32,193 nt of DNA, taken from the IMG/VR virus record IMGVR_UViG_3300007735_000615, positions 1 to 32,193 of that record, one strand, 5' to 3'. Position numbers and translations under genes: made by a program. The notes under the pieces are model-generated. The model saw only the letters and a list, made by a program, of their open reading frames with translations. It was not told the DNA's origin and searched no databases. Position 1 is the first letter of the stretch. Each line of letters starts with the position of its first letter. Source of the DNA: a virus. Below are positions 26,523 through 32,193 of the stretch, in pieces.

Positions 26523-26746
26523 TGATTAAAGAAATTGTTGTTACAGATGAGGGCGTTGAGCTTTTAAGTTTTCGCGCTGTTGCCGTTGAAGACTACGGTA
26601 GTGAGGGGTGCAAACCCATCCACAAAGACGACTGCCCTTTAGCTGGTATTTCGTGCATCAGTGGTTCAGGGAATTCCATATGCGGCGGGTACATGGGCCA
26701 CGCAGGGAACCACGTTGTTAAATGCCAAGAGAAAGTAAACCAATGA
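26522..26746 (+). CDS. Small Cys-rich protein, unknown
   Basis: An ATG at 26522 overlaps the preceding TGA by one base, with GAGG 5 nt upstream; a TTG at 26519 is a less likely start. The 74-residue protein has five Cys in its C-terminal half (EGCKPIHKDDCPLAGISC, GNSICGGYMGHA, VVKCQE) spaced as in small metal-binding or redox domains. No family recognised. It overlaps the nuclease gene by 4 nt. Confidence 0.65.
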   Translation: MIKEIVVTDEGVELLSFRAVAVEDYGSEGCKPIHKDDCPLAGISCISGSGNSICGGYMGHAGNHVVKCQEKVNQ

Positions 26747-27408
26747 AACAAGTAACGTGGAGCCACAGTGCCCTGAAAGATTTTGAAGGATGCGCACGCA
26801 GGTATCACGAAGTCAAGGTGCTTAACAAATATCCGTTTCAGGAAACTGAGGCTACGCATTACGGCAAGGAGTTTCACACCGCTGCTGAACTGTACATACG
26901 GGACGGCACACTGTTGCCCAAGCAGTTCTCTTACGCACAGGAAGTTCTTGATGCGTTGCTGGCCAAGCCGGGCAGGAAGTTGTGCGAATACGAGATGGGT
27001 ATCACGCCTGACTTGCAAGCGTGCAGCTTTAACGAGAAGGGCAGGTGGGTGCGTGGTATTGCTGACTTGCTCATCATTGACGACGACAACCTGACCGCCA
27101 CTGTCGTGGACTACAAGACAGGCAACAACCGCTACCCTGACCTTGACCAGTTAAAGCTGATGTCGATGATGGTGTTCAAGCACTTCCCGCACATCCGCAG
27201 GGTCAAGTCAGCGTTGCTGTTCGTGGTCAAGAATGATATGGTTAAGTCCAGCATGGCGCTGGGCGATGCCGATGCTGAGTGGTGGAAGTACCGCGAGCGT
27301 GTGGCCAAGTTAGAGCAGTGCTTTGATACAGGCGTGTGGAATCCCAAGTCCTCTGCGCTGTGTCCGTGGTGCCCAGTTAAATCATGTGAGTACAACCCAA
27401 AACATTAG
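26743..27408 (+). CDS. PD-(D/E)XK nuclease with Fe-S type Cys, Cas4/AddB-like
   Basis: From the ATG overlapping the previous stop (ATGA) the product has 221 residues. N-terminal WSHSALKDFEGCARRYHEVK includes C17; GKEFHTAAELYI carries H45; E84 lies in CEYEMG; RGIADLLIIDD gives D108 and VVDYKTGNN gives D123 and K125, the RecB-family nuclease core. C-terminal ALCPWCPVKSCEY supplies C207, C210, C215, which with C17 fit the four-Cys Fe-S cluster of Cas4 and AddB. It likely processes DNA ends in replication or recombination; no CRISPR genes lie near. Confidence 0.85.
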   Translation: MKQVTWSHSALKDFEGCARRYHEVKVLNKYPFQETEATHYGKEFHTAAELYIRDGTLLPKQFSYAQEVLDALLAKPGRKLCEYEMGITPDLQACSFNEKGRWVRGIADLLIIDDDNLTATVVDYKTGNNRYPDLDQLKLMSMMVFKHFPHIRRVKSALLFVVKNDMVKSSMALGDADAEWWKYRERVAKLEQCFDTGVWNPKSSALCPWCPVKSCEYNPKH

Positions 27409-27417
27409 GAGTGAATC

Positions 27418-27660
27418 ATGGCAACAAAAAGAGTTAGAGATTACAAAGCTGAATACAAACGTGACTTGGAGACAGGCAAGTCCGGCCCCGGCTCCGACCA
27501 ATCAGAGCGCCAGCGTGCACGCAAAACGTATGACGCTAAAGGTATTGACCGAACGGGTAAAGACATTGACCACATCACACCGCTTCGCAAAGGCGGTAAG
27601 TCAACGACAGGTAACTTGAGACTGCGTGCGAAGAAAGCCAATCAAGGCGACAACAAATAA
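27418..27660 (+). CDS. HNH-like small endonuclease
   Basis: An 80-residue basic protein whose C-terminal half has GKDIDHITPLRKGGKSTTGN (D51, H52, N66) and AKKANQGDN (N75), the D-H...N...N arrangement of HNH nucleases. There are no zinc-ligand Cys. The N-terminus is Lys/Arg-rich. It lies between a PD-(D/E)XK nuclease and an SNF2 helicase. In phages, short HNH proteins often help packaging or nick DNA; the specific role is unknown. Confidence 0.78.
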   Translation: MATKRVRDYKAEYKRDLETGKSGPGSDQSERQRARKTYDAKGIDRTGKDIDHITPLRKGGKSTTGNLRLRAKKANQGDNK

Positions 27661-27677
27661 AACAACGGAGAAGCATC

Positions 27678-29237
27678 TTGGAAATCCTTGAAGACAAGGC
27701 ACTAATATTCAGAACCAGAAACCCAGATAAGTACAGCATCATTCCAAAACACAAAGTCATCGAGCGCGATGACGGTGGGTTCGATGTCGCTGTCTACTGG
27801 GGACTGGACGAATGCAGAGTGCTACGCAACCTCGGGGTGAAGGACGTTCCCTCACCAATCACACGCCGCTACAAGTGGCCGGGCAGGTACAAACCTATGC
27901 AACATCAGGTCGAGACAGCAGCGTTCTTGACGATGCACCGCAAAGCGTTTGTGTTCTCCGAACCCGGCACAGGTAAGACGCTTGCTGCACTATGGGCGGC
28001 TGACTACCTGATAAGCATTAAACATGTACGCCGTGTCTTGATCTTGTGCCCACTGTCCATCATGCAGTCTGCATGGTTGGCTGACCTGAGCAACAGCATC
28101 ATCCATCGCTCTGCCATCGTCGCGCACCACCCCCAAGCTAGTCGCAGGATTGAGATGATTCAACAGGACTACGAGTTCGTCATCGCTAACTACGAAGGAC
28201 TGAACCTGATAGCCAATGAGATCAACGCTGATGGGCGCTTTGATCTGGTGATCGTGGATGAAGCCAACGCATACAAGACGGTGACAACCAAACGCTGGAA
28301 GGCACTGAAGTCAATCATCAAACCAAGCACGCACGTATGGATGATGACAGGTACTCCAGCATCGCAGTCGCCAGCAGATGCGTATGGCTTGGCCAAGATC
28401 GTGAACCCTGAAGGTGTACCCAACTTCTACACTTCATGGCGCGACAGAGTGATGAACAAGATCACGCTGTACAAGTGGGCACCGAAAGCCAATGCAGCCG
28501 ATCTGGTACACGAAGCACTGCAACCCGCAATTCGGTTCAGTAAAGCGCAGTGCCTTGACTTGCCGCCCGTGCTGACCACAACACGCGAAGTACCACTGAC
28601 ACCACAACAGGCCAAGTACTACCACCTGTTGAAAGACCGCATGCTGGTGCAGGCCGCAGGCGAGACGATCAGCGCAGTCAACGCTGCCGCTGGTGTGAGT
28701 AAGCTCTTGCAGATCAGTTGCGGTGCTGTGTACACAGATGACAAAGAAGTTATCGAGTTCGATGCTGGCCCACGGCTTGGCGTGTTGGAAGAAATACTAG
28801 ATGAGACAGATCGCAAGGTCATCATCTTCGCGTTGTTCCGCTCCAGCATCGACACCATACAAACGCATCTGACAAAGAAGAACATCCCCAACGAGTGCAT
28901 ACACGGCGGTGTAGCTGCCAACAAACGCGCTGACATCATTCACCGGTTCCAGCATGAGAAGGAGCCAAGGGTGCTGGTGATGCAGCCACAAGCAACAGCA
29001 CACGGGATTACCCTGACTGCTGCCGACACGGTGGTGTTCTTTGGGCCGTTGATGAGCGTGGAGCAGTACATCCAGTGCATTGCACGGGCTGACCGCAAGG
29101 GGCAGAACTCAGACAAAGTTACTGTTATTCACATCCAAGGCTCGCCGATTGAAAAGAAAATGTTCAAAGCACTGGAAGGGAAAGTGAGTGATAACTTACT
29201 TTTAACCCAGATGTTTGAGATAGAAATAAATTCTTGA
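27678..29237 (+). CDS. SNF2-family (SF2) helicase/translocase, TTG start
   Basis: A 519-residue superfamily 2 helicase. Motifs in order: MQHQ (Q75), Walker A SEPGTGKTLAA (K100), Ia LILCPLSIMQSAW, Walker B VIVDEANAYK (D194, E195; DEAN replaces DEAH), III MTGTPASQ (224-227), and in the second lobe VIIFALFRSSIDTIQ, VLVMQPQATAHGITLTAAD and motif VI QYIQCIARADRKGQ. Such proteins move along DNA and remodel forks or recombination intermediates. No ATG is near the start; TTG at 27678 has CGGAG 7 nt upstream and is the likely start. Confidence 0.93.
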   Translation: MEILEDKALIFRTRNPDKYSIIPKHKVIERDDGGFDVAVYWGLDECRVLRNLGVKDVPSPITRRYKWPGRYKPMQHQVETAAFLTMHRKAFVFSEPGTGKTLAALWAADYLISIKHVRRVLILCPLSIMQSAWLADLSNSIIHRSAIVAHHPQASRRIEMIQQDYEFVIANYEGLNLIANEINADGRFDLVIVDEANAYKTVTTKRWKALKSIIKPSTHVWMMTGTPASQSPADAYGLAKIVNPEGVPNFYTSWRDRVMNKITLYKWAPKANAADLVHEALQPAIRFSKAQCLDLPPVLTTTREVPLTPQQAKYYHLLKDRMLVQAAGETISAVNAAAGVSKLLQISCGAVYTDDKEVIEFDAGPRLGVLEEILDETDRKVIIFALFRSSIDTIQTHLTKKNIPNECIHGGVAANKRADIIHRFQHEKEPRVLVMQPQATAHGITLTAADTVVFFGPLMSVEQYIQCIARADRKGQNSDKVTVIHIQGSPIEKKMFKALEGKVSDNLLLTQMFEIEINS

Positions 29238-29243
29238 AAGGAG

Positions 29244-29271
29244 TTGCAAACCCGAATTTACTGTGTACACT
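29244..29271 (+). promoter_or_regulatory. Candidate promoter upstream of SSB-type operon
   Basis: TTGCAA (29244-29249), a 16-nt spacer and TACACT (29266-29271), located just after the helicase stop and 35 nt before the next ATG. The element TACTGTGTACACTG shares its core with the site at 12755-12769. A booster promoter for the abundant DNA-binding protein would make sense. Confidence 0.4.
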
Positions 29272-29305
29272 GTCCAACCTTAGACAAACAAAACAGGAGA
29301 AGCAA

Positions 29306-29710
29306 ATGGACGAACAACAAGTCCCGTTCGATAAATTGGTGAAGGTCTACCGCAAAATGAAGCTGGAGATCGACACGCTGACACAAGAGTACGACACCAA
29401 GGTGGAGTTACTCAAAGCGCAACAAGATGAAATCAAGTTCGCTATCAAAGACCAGATGAAGGCACTCGGTGTCTCATCTGTAAAGAGTCCCTTTGGGACG
29501 GTATCCATGATGACGAAGACGCGTTACAACACGCAGGACTGGTCGTCGTTTAAGGAGTTCATCCTTGAGCACGGCGTAGTCGATCTGCTGGAGAAGCGCA
29601 TCGCTCAAACCAACATGGCCACCTTCCTTGAAGAGAACCCGGGGGTTGTACCTCCGGGATTAAATTCAAACACTGAGTTTGAAATCCGTATCACCAAACC
29701 AACCAAGTGA
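29306..29710 (+). CDS. Conserved phage protein with N-terminal coiled coil
   Basis: An in-frame start at 29234 exists, but AGGAGA lies 7 nt before ATG 29306, which also begins the conserved part (134 residues). The N-terminus FDKLVKVYRKMKLEIDTLTQ and following helix form a coiled coil; then KALGVSSVKSPFGTVSMMTK and DLLEKRIAQTNMATFLEENP with PPGLN. This pattern (VYRK-x-K, coiled coil, G-x-x-S(V)-x(n)-GT, KRI, EEN-x(3)-PPG-(L/V)-N) recurs directly before the ssDNA-binding-type gene in phages; it could be its partner. Function unknown. Confidence 0.78.
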   Translation: MDEQQVPFDKLVKVYRKMKLEIDTLTQEYDTKVELLKAQQDEIKFAIKDQMKALGVSSVKSPFGTVSMMTKTRYNTQDWSSFKEFILEHGVVDLLEKRIAQTNMATFLEENPGVVPPGLNSNTEFEIRITKPTK

Positions 29711-29717
29711 GTTTTAT

Positions 29718-30698
29718 ATGTCAAACATAACGCTTTTCTCCCCCGCAAACGTACCTGCATTCGCTCGTAACAACGAACTGTCCGACACAGCCAAAGCCCT
29801 CACAGGCGGCGGCGTATCCAACACCAAGCGCATCTCTATCAAAGGCGGCGTGTTCCGTCTGGTAGCTGGTGGCAAGGAAGTTGCCGCGATTGATGACCGC
29901 CATCTGGAGATCATCATTGTGAAAGCTGCCCCCAAGGTCAGCCGCATCTTCTACGTTGCCTCCTACGATGCCGACAACATCACCGGCCCTGACTGCTGGA
30001 GCAACGATGGCGAACGCCCTGACGCTTCTGCACAGAACAAGCAAGCCGATACCTGCATGACCTGCCCGAAGAACATCGCGGGTTCTGGCCAAGGTAATAG
30101 CCGTGCTTGCCGCTACCAACAGCGCCTTGCTGTTGTGCTGGCCAACAACCCGTCAGGGGATGTGATGCAGTTGACCCTGCCAGCCACTTCGGTGTTTGGT
30201 AAGGAAGAAGGTGACAAGCGTCCGTTACAAGCCTATGCACGCTACTTGGCGGCGCAGAATCCTCCGGTCAATCCTGAGCAGATCGTCACTGAGATGCGCT
30301 TCGATACTAAGGCCGAGTCTCCCAAGCTGTTCTTCAAACCTACACGCTGGTTGACTGACGACGAGTACGAGATCATCAAGGAGCAAGCCGAGTCCGATGA
30401 TGCCAAGCGTGCCGTGGTCATGACCGTGGCGCAGAGTGATGGTGTCAAGCCCAATGCACCGAAGATGTCTATTGGTGGCACACGCCCAATGGGTGACTTG
30501 ACCAAAGAAGAAGACGCACCTGCGTACGAGCCGATTGCGGATAAAGCTGAGAAAGCCAAAGCAAAAACCAAAGCCGAACCTGTGGCCGAGGACGATGGTG
30601 CTGAACCTGAAGTTCGCAAGGAAGCCGCCAAGGGTTCTGCCGTGCCTGCCAAGAAGGGCAAGCTGGCTGATCTGGTGTCCGATTGGGACGATGAATAA
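29718..30698 (+). CDS. Putative phage single-stranded DNA-binding protein
   Basis: A 326-residue protein from ATG 29718. Features: LSDTAKALTGGGVSNTKRIS, IKGGVFRLVAGGKEVAAIDD, a putative zinc site in ADTCMTCPKNIAGSGQGNSR with a following Cys (about residues 112-135; also C in GPDCWSNDGERP), QLTLPATSVFGK, EMRFDTKAESPKLFFKP, and an acidic low-complexity tail ending KLADLVSDWDDE. An acidic end is typical of ssDNA-binding proteins that recruit replication partners. I recognise the family as the presumed SSB or replication accessory of many phages in this position, but a standard OB fold is not visible by eye. Confidence 0.68.
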   Translation: MSNITLFSPANVPAFARNNELSDTAKALTGGGVSNTKRISIKGGVFRLVAGGKEVAAIDDRHLEIIIVKAAPKVSRIFYVASYDADNITGPDCWSNDGERPDASAQNKQADTCMTCPKNIAGSGQGNSRACRYQQRLAVVLANNPSGDVMQLTLPATSVFGKEEGDKRPLQAYARYLAAQNPPVNPEQIVTEMRFDTKAESPKLFFKPTRWLTDDEYEIIKEQAESDDAKRAVVMTVAQSDGVKPNAPKMSIGGTRPMGDLTKEEDAPAYEPIADKAEKAKAKTKAEPVAEDDGAEPEVRKEAAKGSAVPAKKGKLADLVSDWDDE

Positions 30699-30700
30699 CT

Positions 30701-30728
30701 AGGAGGAGGGGGCTTCGGCCCCCGCAAC
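30701..30728 (+). promoter_or_regulatory. Ribosome site separated from start by a UUCG hairpin
   Basis: AGGAGG (30701-30706) is followed by GGGGGC-TTCG-GCCCCC (30708-30723) and GCAAC before ATG 30729. Linear spacing (22 nt) is too long for efficient initiation, but if the hairpin folds, the spacing becomes about 6 nt. The hairpin alone, having no T-run, would not be a typical terminator. Confidence 0.6.
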
Positions 30729-31007
30729 ATGGCCTACTCACAAAAAACAATCGACGCAATCATGCGTGCACCAAAAACCCCGGGCAATCAGCTTGGGCGC
30801 TGGGCAGTGCATCTCAACTTCTCAGTTGTGCGTATTGCAAAAGCATTGGGCGTGTCACGGCAGACTGTTTACAACTGGTTTGAAGGCGGTGAAATTTTTG
30901 TTGCCTACGAACACCGAGTTGAAACAATGCTCACCTACCTCAAGTCATCCAAAACAGCAGACGAAGCATGGAGAAAAATATGTCAGCACTACGACCTCGC
31001 ACCCTGA
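30729..31007 (+). CDS. Small HTH (Cro/XRE-like) protein
   Basis: A 92-residue basic protein with a helix-turn-helix at residues 31-52 (SVVRIAKALGVSRQTVYNWF) preceded by APKTPGNQLGRWAVHLNF. The motif IAKALGVSRQTVYNW is a textbook HTH. It may be a phage regulator or a DNA-binding accessory of the adjacent primase; similar short proteins precede primase genes in related phages. The ribosome site is unusual (hairpin-spaced). It overlaps the next gene by 28 nt. Confidence 0.82.
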   Translation: MAYSQKTIDAIMRAPKTPGNQLGRWAVHLNFSVVRIAKALGVSRQTVYNWFEGGEIFVAYEHRVETMLTYLKSSKTADEAWRKICQHYDLAP

Positions 31008-31168
31008 GCAACCAAGAACTCATCAAGTACTTTGCTATGTATGTGGACGACAACCCAATGGGTGCACCACTGGATTGGCAGATTGAATTGTTGCGCCGCT
31101 TCACGGCAGTTGCATCAGAACACGCATACCCTGTACAAGACGAACGCCAGCTCGACCTGTTCAAATAA
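30980..31168 (+). CDS. Small phage protein, unknown
   Basis: ATG 30980 has GGAG 6 nt upstream (30970-30973) and is preferred over the in-frame ATG at 30968. The 62-residue product contains LSNQELIKYFAMYVDDNPMG, APLDWQIELLRRFTAVASEH and the C-terminal QLDLFK. Helical, acidic; the QLDLF end resembles clamp-binding motifs (QLxLF), which would fit a protein in the replication module that contacts the host sliding clamp. That reading is inference from five residues. Confidence 0.68.
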   Translation: MSALRPRTLSNQELIKYFAMYVDDNPMGAPLDWQIELLRRFTAVASEHAYPVQDERQLDLFK

Positions 31169-31185
31169 CCCAACCGAGGATACAC

Positions 31186-32193
31186 ATGAACCCGCTTGAA
31201 TTTCTAGCGGTTGTTTTGCCGTCCCCGGATAATGGGTTGTACTGTGCGGCAGAGCTAACTACAAAAAAGAAGGAGCACAATTTTGTTGAACATCTGGAGG
31301 AACTATCCGCTACCGTAGCTAAGTGGGGCGACAAGAAGGACATCTACTTCGCGTTGTCCACGTTCGAGAACAAAGGCAAGCGCACAGCCGAGAACGCACG
31401 ATCCATCCGGTCGCTGTTCATTGACATGGACGGCTACGACACCAAGAAGGCAGCGGCAATGTCGCTCAACGACTTCATGGTCAAGACGGGTCTGGACTTG
31501 CTTGGCACCCCGTACATCGTGGACTCAGGCGGCGGCTTGCACTGTTACTGGCCGTTCACCAAGGACGTGGCTGTTGAGGAATGGAAGCCCGTTGCAGAGA
31601 ACCTCAAGCGCCTGTGTAAGCAAGAAGGCTTGAGCATTGACATGACGGTGACCGCTGACTCTGCCCGAGTACTGCGCTTCCCCGGCACGTACAACAACAA
31701 GGCCAAGTACGCTACGCCGCGACCGGTGCGCATACTAGCCGAGGGTGACACGTTCGACTTTGAAGACTTGGCCCAGCACATTGAGAGCCAACTCAGGTCG
31801 ATGCCGATGCTGCCACGACAGCAGACCACAACCCTTGCACTACCCGGCCAGCGCCCTGACGCACCCCACACCCCCACCACGGTCAAGCTGTTTGAGAACA
31901 GTGTCACGCTGTTCAAGAATATCTACAAGAAAACCCGCGATGGCACAGGTTGTGAGCAGCTTCGGCACTACGCGGAGAACGCAACAGAAGATGGTATGGA
32001 ACCGTTGTGGCGTGGTTGGTTGAGCATTGCACAGAAGTGCAACGATGTTGAGAAGGCGGTGATCTGGTTATCTGACCTGCACCCATACCCACACGAGCGC
32101 ATGCACCAGAAGCTGGCCGAGATCAAGGGGCCATACCCCTGCGTGAAGTTTGACTCAGAGAATCCCGGAGTCTGTGACGGGTGTATGCACAGG
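31186..32193 (+). CDS. Primase (archaeo-eukaryotic type), C-terminus cut by window edge
   Basis: An ATG at 31186 (CGAGGA upstream) opens a frame that continues through the right edge (336 codons seen). Primase motifs: RSLFIDMDGYD (D80, D82), VDSGGGLHCYWPF (H119), and DMTVTADSARVLRFPGTYNN (D152, R161/R164), as in archaeo-eukaryotic primases of phages. A helical region follows (GCEQLRHYAENATEDGMEPL, WLSIAQKCNDVEKAV) resembling PriCT-type domains, then PYPCVKFDSENPGVCDGCMH, a Cys cluster that may bind zinc. In such phage proteins a helicase domain often follows, outside the window. It makes primers for the polymerase at 23999. Confidence 0.88.
   Translation, partial: MNPLEFLAVVLPSPDNGLYCAAELTTKKKEHNFVEHLEELSATVAKWGDKKDIYFALSTFENKGKRTAENARSIRSLFIDMDGYDTKKAAAMSLNDFMVKTGLDLLGTPYIVDSGGGLHCYWPFTKDVAVEEWKPVAENLKRLCKQEGLSIDMTVTADSARVLRFPGTYNNKAKYATPRPVRILAEGDTFDFEDLAQHIESQLRSMPMLPRQQTTTLALPGQRPDAPHTPTTVKLFENSVTLFKNIYKKTRDGTGCEQLRHYAENATEDGMEPLWRGWLSIAQKCNDVEKAVIWLSDLHPYPHERMHQKLAEIKGPYPCVKFDSENPGVCDGCMHR

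Noticed and set aside
26743-27408. Cas4 as evidence for a CRISPR system
   Set aside because: No repeat array, cas1, cas2 or other cas genes are present; stand-alone Cas4/AddB-like nucleases are common in phages.

Overview
The window reads as part of a tailed double-stranded DNA bacteriophage genome (Caudoviricetes). I see no host genes, rRNA, tRNA, integrase, insertion sequence or CRISPR array. Many of the small proteins belong to families I associate with environmental phages and prophages of Betaproteobacteria (Burkholderiales), so a freshwater or soil Burkholderiales-type host is my inference; it is not proven by the sequence. Neither a phage RNA polymerase nor tail fibre or lysozyme genes lie inside the window, and both edges cut through genes.

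The layout is two divergent gene arms. The leftward (minus-strand) arm, 11037 to 1, is the packaging and head-assembly operon. In transcription order it holds a small terminase candidate, large terminase, portal, a 64-residue protein, a GroES-like protein, scaffold, two structural or accessory proteins, the major capsid protein, two more structural proteins, then a tight run of very small genes including a likely holin and a Gly-rich protein cut by the left edge. Most of these genes overlap or nearly touch, which suggests translational coupling.

Between the arms (11038-11512) is a control region. It contains a candidate leftward promoter, a candidate rightward promoter followed by about 120 nt of highly structured non-coding sequence ending in an intrinsic terminator (a candidate small RNA), a near-consensus rightward promoter (TTGACA, 18 nt, TATAAA), and a long 5' leader with a G-rich/C-rich hairpin.

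The rightward (plus-strand) arm starts with a block of unknown early genes (11513-14658), separated by a recurring hairpin of the form GGGGAA-N5-TTCCCC that directly follows stop codons. Next come a large Cys-rich protein and a phage-encoded zinc metallopeptidase of the M20/M28/M42 type (14737-17196). A long run of tiny overlapping genes follows (17255-24012), including duplicated cassettes that share exact DNA junction repeats, several zinc-finger-like proteins, a ribbon-helix-helix-like protein, a DUF3310 protein and a VRR-NUC nuclease.

The replication and recombination module follows (23999 to the right edge): family A DNA polymerase with 3'-5' exonuclease, an HExxH protein, a Cas4/AddB-like PD-(D/E)XK nuclease with four conserved Cys, an HNH protein, an SNF2-type helicase, a putative ssDNA-binding protein with an acidic tail, an HTH protein and the start of a primase (archaeo-eukaryotic type), open at the right edge. 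Together the two arms give a standard plan: early regulation and DNA synthesis rightward, late packaging and capsid assembly leftward.
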